Assembly: GCA_049613665.1 (NCBI GenBank)
Contig: JBMZCV010000045.1
Coordinates: 1-32,190, forward strand
Reading direction: 5' to 3'
Source: JBMZCV01 sp049613665
GTDB taxonomy: Bacteria; Bacteroidota; Bacteroidia; Chitinophagales; UBA2359
Length of the DNA: 32,190 nucleotides
Shown here: positions 1 through 11,700 of the stretch, one piece after another
Numbering within the stretch: position 1 is the first letter of the stretch
How the letters are laid out: each line of letters opens with the position of its first letter
The notes under the pieces: generated by a model
What the model was told of the DNA's origin: nothing
Seen by the model: the letters and a program-made list of their open reading frames with translations, nothing else
Databases searched by the model: none
Translations under genes and position numbers: made by a program

Positions 1-258
1 TATTTGCTTTTGGGCAAATTTAAAATTTTTGACCAAATGATTTCACTTTGAACCCAATCTTTTAATCTTCAAACTATTTTAGAATATTTTTTAATTAATA
101 CTAAATTTAATTATGATTTTTTTTTAACAATTGCTATTGATATACTTAACACTTTCAAAGTTAGTATTTTTTTCCTAAGTATTTATGCTTTATATGATAC
201 AATTATGAGTCTTTTTGTTTTGTCAAACATATTAATGAAAATTTCAAATAAAAAGTAA

Positions 259-356
259 ACTATAAAAAGCAGCTTCGCATCTTATAATCAATTATCAACA
301 GAAGCAAAAAAATTAACTGAAAAAATCTACAATTTTATCGTCAGCCAAAACAATTA
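259..356 (+). pseudogene. possible C-terminal remnant of a small protein
   Basis: An open frame directly after a TAA stop runs about 30 codons to another TAA. It reads like protein, ending in SYNQLSTEAKKLTEKIYNFI then VSQNN, an amphipathic charged helix. There is no start codon, and the DNA upstream in this frame is closed. It may be the decayed tail of a small gene; antitoxin-type proteins often have helices of this kind, but that is only a resemblance. It could also be chance. Confidence 0.2.
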
Positions 357-376
357 AAAAAACCTTAAATCCAATC

Positions 377-406
377 GTAGAGACCTTGCACGCAAGGTCT
401 CTCTAC
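377..406. repeat. palindromic repeat unit (GTAGAGACC...GGTCTCTCTAC)
   Basis: AGAGACCTTGC and GCAAGGTCTCT form a perfect 11-bp inverted repeat around a 2-base centre, with GTAG/CTAC extending it apart from a 2-base insertion. Short GTAGAGAC...GTCTCTAC palindromes are a common intergenic repeat type in Bacteroidota and some other bacteria (recalled from general knowledge). There is no T-run on either side, so it is not a good terminator. Only one copy is present in this window. Confidence 0.55.
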
Positions 407-488
407 AAATGTGATATAAAAACTAATAAACCATTTCCTTTCAATTAAACTTTATTTCCTCTCCGAACAAATGGATTTGTCTGAATAT

Positions 489-2300
489 TTACATTCTAAT
501 CCCCATTTTTTGCATCAAAAGTGTTGCATTCATACTTTGACAAATCCCCTCTTTAATCGTATAATCAAAAATCATGTTATCATCTTTGATAGCAACTTCA
601 AAACACCAATTTTCGACATTTCCATTTGAAGTAGCTGCCAAGTCACATAAAGCCAAATCGTGTGTCGCCACAATACCCACGCCTTTATATCGCAATAGCT
701 GATGGATTAACGCTATTGAACCAGCCGTTCTGTCATTAGAGTTCGTGCCTTTTAGTATTTCATCGAGCAAAAAGAATACTTTTTCGTTTTTGTTTTCTAC
801 TGCATCAATAATACTTTTTAAACGCTTCAATTCGGCATAAAAAGACGACTCGCTGTCTTGCAAAGAGTCGATGGTTCTCATACTGCTATATACCGTAACG
901 ACCGATGTGTGCATTTTTTTGGCACAAACTACCGAACCTGCTAAAGCTAAAACCATATTTACGCCCAAAGTCCGCAAAAAAGTGCTTTTTCCAGCCATAT
1001 TTGAGCCAGTAATGAGCATAATTTTTTCATTTCGATTTATTTCAACATCATTGCAAATTCTTGTTTTGGCTTTCAACAAAGGGTGTCCAACGGCTGTTGC
1101 TGACAGGCTAAATGTCTCGTTTTCGTTTTGTATGCTCGGAAATGTCCAATCGTCATTGTTGTGATACAAACAGGCCAAACTCGACAAAGCTTCTGTTTCG
1201 CCAATGACTTGAAACCATTTGTCTAAGTCATTTTGCAATTTTTCTTTCCAATTTTCGAGCTGCATACAGTAATACAATTCCCACAAAAAGAAGGTATTGA
1301 AGAGTAAATAAGCCAAAGCGTTGGTACGAATATTTAGGTTGGCACTCAAAGCAGCTAGTTGTCGGATATCTTCGGCAGCACTCCCCTTTCCTTTCGTCAA
1401 AATGCTTTGCAATTCGTTCATCTTTTCAGACTGCCACGTTTTCTCTTCTACGCTTGCTACTATTTCTTGATAAATCTGAATTTGCTTGGCTCGTTTTGCT
1501 GTCAAACCTATCATTTCGGTTACTTCCAAGTTTGTGTATTTGATGAGTGCCAAATTGACAAACCAAACGATAATAGGCACAATTCCTGCAATAAATCCAG
1601 CAAGGTATAGTACCAAAACAGTCAGCATTGTCAAAGGCAAAGCATAAATTGCCGTTTTTAAAACTTTACTGTTGATAATAAAAAAGCCTCGTTTTAGCCA
1701 CGCCAAAATAGCTTTAATGTCTTGCTCACTATCTTCTACATACATTGCATTTGCTTGCAAATCCTGTCGCCAATCTAATTTATCTTTTAGCTCTCTAACT
1801 GCAGTTTGTCGGCTTTCTATGGTGGTTTTATCGGCTGCTTTTGTGAGCCAATTTGCCAAAGTGCGTTTGCCCATAGCGGTTGCTGCTCGGTTCGTATATT
1901 GATAGATAGATGCTTTGCCAAAAATATCTAAGTCGTTGAGATAAGGATGTGGCAATTTGAAAAATTCTTCGCCATCGTCCATTCCTTCCCAATCATACTG
2001 CAAGACTTTGATTTCTTTTTGGTTGATGTCGGCTAAATTGGCAAAATAAAGCTGTTTTGCATTGAGTTTGTCGTGTTGTTTCACAAAAACAGCAAAGCTA
2101 ATGATAAAAGCAAATAAAGCTAAAAAACCGATTTTTGCACCATACAAATTGAAGCAGTAAATAATAAGGCTCAAGCTTACCAAAAAAAATATTAGTCTAA
2201 CAATAGCCCATTGATTTGATTTTTTGGATAACTGTGTTGCTTGTTTTTGAAAACGATTGAAGCGTTCTTGATATGTTTGTTTTATATTTTCGTATGGCAT
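489..2300 (-). CDS. membrane-anchored MutS-like ATPase
   Basis: A 603-residue protein with the C-terminal ATPase of the MutS family. The Walker A motif GSNMAGKS is at about 432-439, Walker B (FFLLDEI) near 506, followed by GTNSNDR and an ATHD H-loop. A short lever-like core (FGKASIYQYTNR) precedes it. The N-terminal mismatch-recognition domains of true MutS are absent. Instead there are two hydrophobic helices at about residues 25-70 and another hydrophobic block in the middle (ALPLTMLTVLVLYLAG and following), so the protein is probably in the inner membrane. The start is ATG at 2300; an open frame extends 53 codons further to a GTG but would cross the tRNA-Pro gene, so it is rejected. Role in repair is unproven; a DNA- or structure-sensing ATPase is an equally fair guess. 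Confidence 0.85.
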   Translation of the reverse strand: MPYENIKQTYQERFNRFQKQATQLSKKSNQWAIVRLIFFLVSLSLIIYCFNLYGAKIGFLALFAFIISFAVFVKQHDKLNAKQLYFANLADINQKEIKVLQYDWEGMDDGEEFFKLPHPYLNDLDIFGKASIYQYTNRAATAMGKRTLANWLTKAADKTTIESRQTAVRELKDKLDWRQDLQANAMYVEDSEQDIKAILAWLKRGFFIINSKVLKTAIYALPLTMLTVLVLYLAGFIAGIVPIIVWFVNLALIKYTNLEVTEMIGLTAKRAKQIQIYQEIVASVEEKTWQSEKMNELQSILTKGKGSAAEDIRQLAALSANLNIRTNALAYLLFNTFFLWELYYCMQLENWKEKLQNDLDKWFQVIGETEALSSLACLYHNNDDWTFPSIQNENETFSLSATAVGHPLLKAKTRICNDVEINRNEKIMLITGSNMAGKSTFLRTLGVNMVLALAGSVVCAKKMHTSVVTVYSSMRTIDSLQDSESSFYAELKRLKSIIDAVENKNEKVFFLLDEILKGTNSNDRTAGSIALIHQLLRYKGVGIVATHDLALCDLAATSNGNVENWCFEVAIKDDNMIFDYTIKEGICQSMNATLLMQKMGIRM

Positions 2301-2380
2301 AAGTTTTATTTTTTTGAAAAACAAAAGAAAGAAAGAGATAGTTTTACAAATCTGACAATTATGTATTTCTTTTTGTAAAG

Positions 2381-2420
2381 AAAAAAGGCAACTCACGAAA
2401 TATATGTGAATTGCCTTTTG
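2381..2420 (-). terminator. intrinsic terminator downstream of tRNA-Pro
   Basis: On the minus strand AAAAGGCAATTCAC pairs with GTGAGTTGCCTTTT (14 bp with one G-T wobble, loop about 9 bases) and runs into a T-rich tail. It lies immediately 3' of the tRNA and separates it from the MutS-like gene, which therefore needs its own promoter in the remaining 80 bp. Confidence 0.75.
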
Positions 2421-2426
2421 ATTTTG

Positions 2427-2500
2427 TCGGGATGACTGGACTTGAACCAGCGACCCCACGCCCCCCAGACGTGTACTCTACCGGACTGAGCTACATCCCG
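2427..2500 (-). tRNA. tRNA-Pro (anticodon GGG)
   Basis: The minus strand folds as a full cloverleaf. The acceptor stem is CGGGATG/CATCCCG with discriminator A, and the D arm contains GCTC...GAGT. The anticodon stem CACGT/GCGTG encloses the loop CTGGGGG (anticodon GGG, reading CCC/CCU proline codons). The T arm is GCTGG-TTCAAGT-CCAGT, pairing with one mismatch at its inner edge. CCA is not encoded (CAA follows), so it must be added by CCA transferase. Confidence 0.95.
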
Positions 2501-2511
2501 TTTTCGTATTG

Positions 2512-2519
2512 CAAATTTA
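2512..2519 (-). promoter_or_regulatory. -7 box of the tRNA-Pro promoter
   Basis: TAAATTTG on the minus strand matches the Bacteroidota -7 consensus TAnnTTTG exactly and lies about 12 bases before the mature tRNA 5' end, implying a very short leader. No clear TTTG -33 box was found at 17-21 bp. Confidence 0.45.
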
Positions 2520-2600
2520 CAAATTCTATTTTAGAAAACTAATTTTTAGTCTTGCTTATGTTAATTTTTTTGTAAAAAAACAAATGGTTTTTAGCATAAA

Positions 2601-2648
2601 AATAAAAAAGCCTGCAAAACAATTTTATGTCTTGCAGGCTTCTTTTTT
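2601..2648 (-). terminator. intrinsic terminator of the giant surface protein gene
   Basis: On the minus strand GCCTGCAAGAC pairs with GTTTTGCAGGC around an AT loop, and TTTTTTATTTTTAT follows. It begins about 60 bases after the stop codon of the 10-kb gene. T/A runs on both sides mean it could act in both directions, but no plus-strand gene leads into it. Confidence 0.8.
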
Positions 2649-2710
2649 GTTGTAAAAATATGGTCTTAGTTTTTAGATAAAACCAAGAGCCATATTTTTA
2701 CGAGAATTTA

Positions 2711-5700
2711 CTATTCTACTACAAAACGAGTAGTAGTTACAGCTTCTCCGTCGTTGATACTCATAAAGTAAGTACCAGCAGCGTATCCGCTTACATTGAT
2801 AGTAGCTTGATTAACACCTTGTGTAGCATCTACGTCAAGGATGTTGATTAATTTACCAGCAATGTTGTAAACTTCCATTTTCACAGGAGCATTTTTAACA
2901 GCAGTAAAGCTTACGTTAAGAACGTTAGTAGCAGGAACTGGGAATAAGTTTACAAAACCTAAACCTAACTCACCTCTTACTAATGTAATTGGAGCGTAAG
3001 TGTTTACAGAACCATCAAAGTCAGTAGCTGACAAACGGTAGTAGTTAGTACCAGCAGCAGCATCTTTGTAAAGTTCGCTGTAAGTATTAGCAGTTGTAGA
3101 TGTACCAGCACCTTCTTTAGTAGCAATTACTTCGTAGTTAATGCCATCAACAGAATGCTCTAATGTAAAGAAGTCATTGTTGAATTCAGAAGCAGTAACC
3201 CAACGTAATAAGTCACCGTCAGTTTCTACAGAACCGCTGAATGATAATAATTCAACAGCAACTTTAGAACAAGCAACTTCGCCAGCTTCAGTTTTTACAG
3301 TACCTTCTAAGTCAGTTACGATTACTTCGTAAGAACTACCATCAGCAATACCCGTGATAGGGAATGAAGTAGCTTCGTTCAATGTGAAGTTATTGATAGA
3401 TGCACCAGAGAAAGTATAAGGAGCAACACCACCTTGAATAGTAACAATTAAAGTATAAACACCTGTTGTTTCAAAACCTGTACAGTCTTCAGTAACGTCT
3501 AATACTAATTCAGCAGCTTGGCTACCAGATACGATTATAGTTACAGGAGCAGAATCACTTTGACCTAATTCATCAACAAATTCGTAAACGAAAGTAGAAG
3601 TACCTGTGAAACCAGGAGCAGGAACGAAAGTAAATTGACCTTCTGGAGTCCAAACAACAGTACCTTCAGATGGATCTGGTTGAATAACGTTTGTAACTGT
3701 CAATACACCAACACCGCTATCATTGTCTAATACGTTGAACGTAGTAGGTTGATCAACTTCTGTGTTTTGAGAGTTAGGCTCGCCATTAATACCACAAGCT
3801 TCTGTATCAATACTTACAATTGTGAATGCTTCACATAAAGAACCGTCACTATCAACGCTTACAGATACACTAGCACCTGCAGGGAATGGCGTACCATTAC
3901 CAGCTTCGATAACAGCAGTAAGTGGTGGAGTACCTGTCAATGAACCACTGAATAATGGGTAGTTCAATGAGTAAGAACCGAAACCGTTAGAAGCAGGAGC
4001 ACCACCATCAACAGTTACTTCGATTAAGTAACCACCGAAAGTATCGTCACAGTAAGCAGTACCTGTAATAGATAATTCTGGAGCAAGAGTAACCGAGATA
4101 GCCTCAGTAATGTCTAATGAACCAGCAGCAGCAGCAGTAGAGATTTCTCCAACTGTACTAGGAATAGTTGCAACATCATTACAAGTATTTATTGCCCAAA
4201 CATCATATGTTCCAGCAGTAACAGGAGCATCAAATGTACCATTTGTATTTTGTGCAACAACAGTACCAGCAGCATTAGTGATAGCAAATATTGTATTAGC
4301 ATCAGTATTGTCTCCAAGAGTAGATACTGAAAATTGAGTACCAACACATAATAAACCTGTAGGAATACCAGTAGCACTTAAAGTACCAGCTTCTGGCACA
4401 CATACTTCAACACAACTTTCAGGAGCATCGCCTAATACAGTTACAGAAGGACAACCATTGCTTGCTACAACGAATGTATAACCAGCAGGACAAGAAACAG
4501 GATCACTTGTAAATGTATTGCCTGCAATAGGATTATTGTTTACAGTATAAGTACCATTACCACCACTCAATGTGATAGACACAGTATAGAAACCATCAAC
4601 AGCTTCACTAACGTCAGCAGAAGCATTTACAGGAGCAGTTACTGTTACAGTAGTAGAACCACTCATAGCACAGTTTCCGCCACCAGACATCCACTCAAGA
4701 GTATATGTACCACTAGCAGCAGGAGTGAAAGTATTTCCATTAACACCATCACCACTCCAAGTAGCAGATGCATCTAAGCTAATAGGAGCAAGCGTACAAG
4801 CAGAAGCAACAGGTAAGTTTGGCATCATACCACTTTCACCAACAGTCATTGTTAATTGACCTGGATTAGAACATTCACCACCACCTACAGTATAAGTAAT
4901 AGTATAAGTACCAGCAGCAGTTGGAGCAAAGTTAGAACCTGCAACACCGTCACCGCTAAACATACCACCTTGATCAGAGCTAGAAGACAATAAGCTTAAT
5001 AAGTTAATCATATCACCAGTACAAGCTTCTGTTTGAGCATCGTCAGCGAATTGAGCTACGCCACCAGGAATAATAGTAATTTCTTGGATAGCAGAACCTA
5101 ATACGTTGTTGTCGTCATCTAAACAAGCTAAGTCATCTGTTACGTTATCAGCTTCAAGTTCGTTGTAGTTAGTTACATCGTAAGTTACTTCAAGGTCATT
5201 GTACTCAGACATTCCAGCAGGAGCAAATTCCCACCAAGGAGTATCCCAGTCTTCAGTATTCATAGTGATAGGAGCATCATCTTCGTTGTTACCAAACATT
5301 GGAGCAGGTCCACCATCTTCTAAAGAAGTGTAGAAATTACCAACAGGTACACATTGCATATATTCAACTTTAACTTTGATAGTTACATTGTAAGTTTCAG
5401 GAGTTGTAATGATTGTGTAACAGCTATCTTCTTTTGGAGTAAACTCGTTACCGTCATAGATATAAGCAGTTAAGTCTTCAACATTGTAGCTAGTTTTAGC
5501 TTCAGAAGTACACTCACCGATATAACAGTCATTTTCCATAGCATCTTCACCATTACCGTCATAGAAACCTAATTCTAATAAACCGTCATTACCATCTTGA
5601 ATACCTGGTACAGGAGATTCATCAGTTGGACTGTAATCTGGTGTACCGTCAAAGTTACCATTAGCATCAATATCATAGTCACCACCACCATTTAAAACAA

Positions 5701-8700
5701 ATGGAGCAGCATCAATAAATTCACCTACGATACAAGCATTATCAGAAACTTCAGAACAATCTTGACAAACTTCGTCATCAGTGAAAGCCATGTCTAAGTC
5801 ACCAATGCTACATTGATATACATTTGTTTCTTCACTAACATCTAAAGAAGCTTCACAGTTATCAGTATTGATATCATAAGTATAAACTTGGAAGTCGCTG
5901 CTGTTACCTGTACCGATAGTTACTTCAATAATGTGGCTAGTAATAATCGCATTATTTGGTAAGATGCCAGTAGTCGTTACATTAGGATTTAAGTTTTCTA
6001 AAGTATTATCTAATAAAGACGATAAATCTAAAGAGAAAGCATCAGCATCAGGCTCAAAGTATTCAGTATCGAAACCTAAGTTAATACCACCGAAAGAACT
6101 GCTATAAGAAGAAGTTTCAAATTCAACAACAGCACCATCACACATAGGGATAGTAGCAGATTGACCTTTGTAAACCATAATCCAAATACCGCCATTCTCA
6201 TCACAATTACAGTTATCAGGAACGTTCAATGTAGCACAATCAACATATTGTAAAGAACGAACATCACCGTTTAATTCACTTTGAGTTGTATCAATTACAG
6301 TAGAACAAATTTGCTCAAACAAACCAGCTTCAGAGAAATCAGCTTTAGGTTCTGGTTGTAATTGACCACCCCAACTCATGAAGCTTAACAATTCACCTGT
6401 ACATTTGTTGTAGAAACCTACACCACCAATATCTTGTGGTAAATCAACGATAGGGAACCAGTGAGAACCAACTCCATTATCAGCATTACCATTATTTCTA
6501 TCCCAAGGGAATGTCATAGCATTTACCCATGTATCAACACCTTCGTCATATTCATTGTTGCCATTAGCATCAATATATAAACCTGGGTTAGTTGGAGTAT
6601 TATCTAAGCCAAATACATCATTTTGATTTGGATCAAATGGGTTCAAAGTATGACCAGCATAATATGGGAAACCATTTAAGTCTTCATCAGTAGTCCATTG
6701 TAAGTAAGAGAAATCAGGTGTGTACATGATAGTACCAGTAGGCTGAACATTGTTATCTTCAGTAACCATACCATAAAGTTCCATGTTCATTCCATTAGTT
6801 ACATCAGTTTCAACGATTTGACCTTCAGAGTTGATATAAGCTACATCAGTACCAAGTGCATTGTAAACAGAAGCAGGATTAGCATTAACTTCGTCTGAAT
6901 AGAATACTAAGTTATAGCAAGAAAGATCAGTACCAACAGGTGCTGTAATTTCAATACCTTCACAAATCCAAAGTTGCTCATATTGGTCATCAACATAATC
7001 AAATGGTGTACCAGCATCATCAACATAGTTATAAAGTACACAGTGATCATCAGCAGCATCACCATCATAACCATACCAGTCATAGTGAATTTCTGTAATC
7101 AATGGAGGATTTACATTTTCTTCGAAAGTAGTATCAGCAGCAGCTTCAAAAGAACCTTCGTAGTGATAAGGTTGGATGTAGTGTACATCATCATTAATCA
7201 AGTCAGTTAAACTGAATGGATCAGCACTTTCACAAACGTCAGTTTTAGGAGCAGACCAAGATTCTTCTAAGTCCATAAGAACTGTTAAGTTGAAACCAGC
7301 AGCAGCAGAGTTACCACAAGCATTAACTGTTTGGTATCCGAAAGGAACAGTATAAGTTGGGTTAGTACAGTTAAAACGAACTAAACCTTCATCTTCACCA
7401 GGAATAGTACCAGGCTCATTATCTACTAAACCTTCTTCTACATCAACAATTTGATTTACAGCAAATAAAGACCAGCACAAACGATCTAACAACAAGATAT
7501 CGCCATCTGGAGCAATGTAATCGAAGTAGAATTCATCAGCACCTTCAAAACTCATACCATAGTTAAGTACACCTGCGTTACCACTTTGGTTAGCATCTTG
7601 TCCAACAGCATCATGGTCAAAAAGATCTGGATCATAAGGTCCACCATCTTGGTATGCAAGAGGCTCATCATCAATATTTGGACGTACCCAACAATTGTTA
7701 GTAAATTGGAGAGAACGGCCACGTCCTTCACCATCTACAACATTAATATCAACACTTACCATACTAGCAGCAGGACCATCACAACTTGTGAAGATACCGT
7801 AGTTAGTATTTTCCATATCAGTACCGTAACCAATAAATTGAACAACAGCGTCATTGTGACGGTAATCTAATTGCTCTAAATCAAGGTCAGCAACTGTAAC
7901 AGGCATATCATCAATCATGCTTTGCAATTCAGCTGCACGAACTAAATCTACTAAAGCAATTCCAGCAGGACCTGTTTTAATATCAATATCAGAGTTAAAT
8001 GCAACAGCACCATAAGAAATGCCACTAGAAGCCATTACTACTTCTCCGTCAGCAATGATATCAATATCGTGAGTGCCATTATCGTACACATAAGTATCAT
8101 CTAAATATGCAGCTTCAGGAATATCATTAATAGTACCTACTATACCTGATAAAGGTACAACATTGTAAAGACGACCACTTGATTTACCACCTTCAACACC
8201 ACCATCAATTACTGCATTACCAGCATCATCAAGATCAGCATAGTCAGTTCTTTCATAGAAATATAAAGCATAGTTAGATAAATCTACATTTTCAGCAGCA
8301 GTTACCTCAACATATTCATTAAATGTTGGAGCATCATATTCAATTTCAGAGATAAATGGAGGAATAGCAGCTAAGTTGAAGAAACCACCATTATTGTTAT
8401 CTGGGTTATTAACCAAACCATCATCAATATATTGTGTCAAGTCAATTGAGAAGTCATCTTCTGATTGACAAACAAAACCGTAGCCTTCCGTAGCAGATTG
8501 TGCAATTGGAGAAACCATTAATGTTTGTGAGTAAGAAGCTTCACAAGTACCCATACCTACTGTATAAGTAATAGAGAAAGTAGTACCTTCAGCTTCAGGA
8601 GCAGTAAACATATTGCCATCTACCATACCAGCAGTAGCAGTCCACATACCACCTGGAGTAGTACCTGGTACAAACCAGTCAGTCAAAGTAACCATTTGCT

Positions 8701-11700
8701 CAGAACAAATATTTTCAGGAGCATCGAATTGAGCGTTAGCAGCATCAAGTACATTTACTACAAAAGTTTCAGAAGCAGCACACTCACCATTTACAGAGTA
8801 AGTTACAGTATAATAACCAGTAGCACTAGCTAAGAATAAGTTACCAGAAATCACATCTTCAACAGCACTAAATGAACCTGTAATATCACTAGATACATTT
8901 GTAGTTAAATTAAGTGGTTGGTTTACACAAGCACTAATTGTATCATTAGCAACAACAATATTAGCACTTAAAGCTACTAATACTTCTTGGTGGAATTCAT
9001 CCATACAAGGTCCATTAGTTACTACATTAGTAATAGTATATAAACCAACTTCTGTTGGAGCCATGCCATCATCAGTACTCCAAGTACCGTTTGGTAAAGC
9101 AGGAATACTACCTAAACATACTGTTTCAGGATAATCAACATCTGCATCAACAGGAGCAAATACAGTCAACATAGTAGAACCATCTTCAGGGTCACAAAGA
9201 TTACCTTCAGTAGCTTCATACATAATAGTAATATTTACCGAGTCAGCACCAGCAAAATCAAGACCTGAAACATCAAGAATGTTACCATTTACCATACCCA
9301 TATCAGCAGTAAAAGAACCTGTAGGAGTTGTAGTACCTGAAACATATAAGCTTTCTAAGTCGAAAGAACCATCAGTAGCACAAATTGCTTCTGGAGTAGC
9401 TAAGTCAGCATTTAAGCTTTCAAGAACGATAACAGTTGTTGTGAAGCTATTAGCACAAAGTTCGTCATCATCATTAGTAGCATCACAATCAGTAGTTGTG
9501 AATACAATATCAAACTCATCATAAGCAGCTAAGTCAATATCAGTAACTTGTGTGCAGAAAGAGTAGTAACCATAAGTTGTGCTGTAATTTCCATCAGCAT
9601 CAAATGGCTGACCATCTAAAGTAATAACACTACCACTTGTAAGGCCAATATTCGAAGCAGGATTAGTAAAGTCAATACCCCAAGTAGTAATGTCAGTAGC
9701 AGTTTCATGTAAATAAGCCATCATATCACCTTTTACATCTACCGCACGAGCTTCTTGAACTAACTCTAAGCTAATGCCTGATTCAGCAGCATTTGTTTCT
9801 AATGTATAAGTAAATACCACATCTTCACATGTAGTAAATTGGTCTAAGAAATACTCCCAAGCAGTACCATCATAGCCAGCAGCAGCAGCAGCAGCAGCAT
9901 AAGCAGAAGCAGCAGGTTCTACTAACATACCATCAATAACAACCTCTAAAGTATCATATTCAAAGTGATTGTCATTACCATCAGCAGTAACGCCAGCAGG
10001 ATTAGTATTGTCTGGAATATCTACAAGAGGATTATTCAAACCTGGCAAGTCAATAGTAAAACCATCGTGGTCACCCTGAGAAACCGTACCACCTGGAGTT
10101 GGTGTATAGTCATAAATAAACGCTAAGTCATTAAAGTAAAGATTTGCAGCTAAAGAAGCAGCAGGAATAGTTACAGTAGCAACTAAAGTTGCAGGAGCAA
10201 CAGCAGTTTGGTCAGTACCAGATAAACCGTCCCAAGTAGGTAACAATTCTGGTTGAGTTTCAGGTACTAATAAGTAACAAGATTCACGAGAACAAATTTC
10301 AGTTAAGCTGTCCATAGTAGAAACAGAAACAGTATTACCAACAAGACCATTACCAGTCCATTCATCAGCAACAACAAATTCTGGGTTTGGACCTTCAACG
10401 ATATTGATAGTTGTCATTACACTTTCTTCACAACCTTCTGGAGAAGAAACTACATAATTAACCTCAACAGCACCACTATAGTCCCAAGGACACATAATAC
10501 CTGTTAAGCTTTCAACACCATTGATATAGAATGTACCATTTGTATTACCAGCAGAAATTGCATCAAATAAGTTTACACACTCATCAAATTCACATACATC
10601 AACTGGAGCATTGCCCAATACTGGATCTGGAATAGAAGGATCTACAACATAAATGCTTGTAGCAACTTCTGTAATACAAGTGCCATTGTCTTGGCTATAA
10701 GTAATAGTGATTACACGACCATTACCACCTACTTGATCGTTTCCGATAGCTAAAGTGAAAGCACCTGGAGTATATACATCACCTGGAGCAGTACCAGCAA
10801 AAGAGAACATACCATTAGCAGTATCTACATCAATACCAGACAAATAATCTGTTAAATCAAGTGTAGTACCAGCACAAACAAATTCTGGAGTAGCATTAAT
10901 ATATATTTCTTCTTGACCATCAAGGATAGTTACCGTAGCAGAGCCTGTATCATAACAGTTATCTCCATTAGCAGTAGCATCACCTACTGTATAATCAATA
11001 TCAACTTCGATAGGGAATGTAGTTGCATCAGAGTCATAGCTAAGTGCATTACCATTTACGCTCACACCAGTGATTGGACCATTCGTCATAACGAAAGTAC
11101 CACCATTACTAGTAGTTGCAGTAAACATACCTGTCAAGTCAATTTGCTCAGAAGTAGAAGCACAGAAAGTACGATCTTCAATAGTAGCATCAATAACCTC
11201 AACAACCTCGATACTTACTACATAAGTTTGAGGACAAGCAGGATAACCAACTGTCAATTCAACAGCATGAACACCAACACCAGCATCACTAGGATCGAAT
11301 GTTGCTGTACCAGAACCATCATTAATGTTAGAAACACCAACACCAGCAAAACTGATATATTCGTCAGCTTCAACAATAGCATCTTGAGGATCAAATTGAG
11401 AATTTAAAGCATCAAATTCAGCAATAATACCAGCAACATCAGTTGGAGTTAAAGTAATAGTACCACCATCAACACAAATAGTTTCATCAACTTCGAAAGA
11501 AGGATAAAATACAGGATAGATATTTACTAAAGCGTCTGCTTGAACTTCACAAGAAACATAGTCAGGATTGTTTGAAGTAGCACCAAAATCATTATAAAGA
11601 TAAGTAATAAGGTGTTGACCTGTACCTGCAGTAAATGGATCAAAGATAGCAGAACCATTACCATTATCAGTAAGTCCTACACCAAACCATTCTCCTGCAT

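Larger units (their letters stand above)
1..488. other. AT-rich intergenic region, no intact gene
   Basis: No intact gene is visible. The stretch is very AT-rich and contains a short coding-like remnant (about 259-356) and one near-perfect palindrome (377-406), listed separately. The MutS-like gene ends at its right edge, so part of it is that gene's 3' flank. No convincing terminator for that gene was seen other than possibly the palindrome. Confidence 0.6.

Noticed and set aside
2301..2459. Upstream extension of the MutS-like protein
   Set aside because: The 53 additional residues would be encoded across the tRNA-Pro terminator and into the tRNA from a GTG; ATG at 2300 is the better start.
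10913..11407. Open frame of 164 codons on the plus strand inside the giant gene
   Set aside because: Its composition (Ser/Thr/Ile/Asn-rich) is that expected of the reverse of the giant gene's biased codons, it has no signal or domain, and it lies inside a solid coding sequence.
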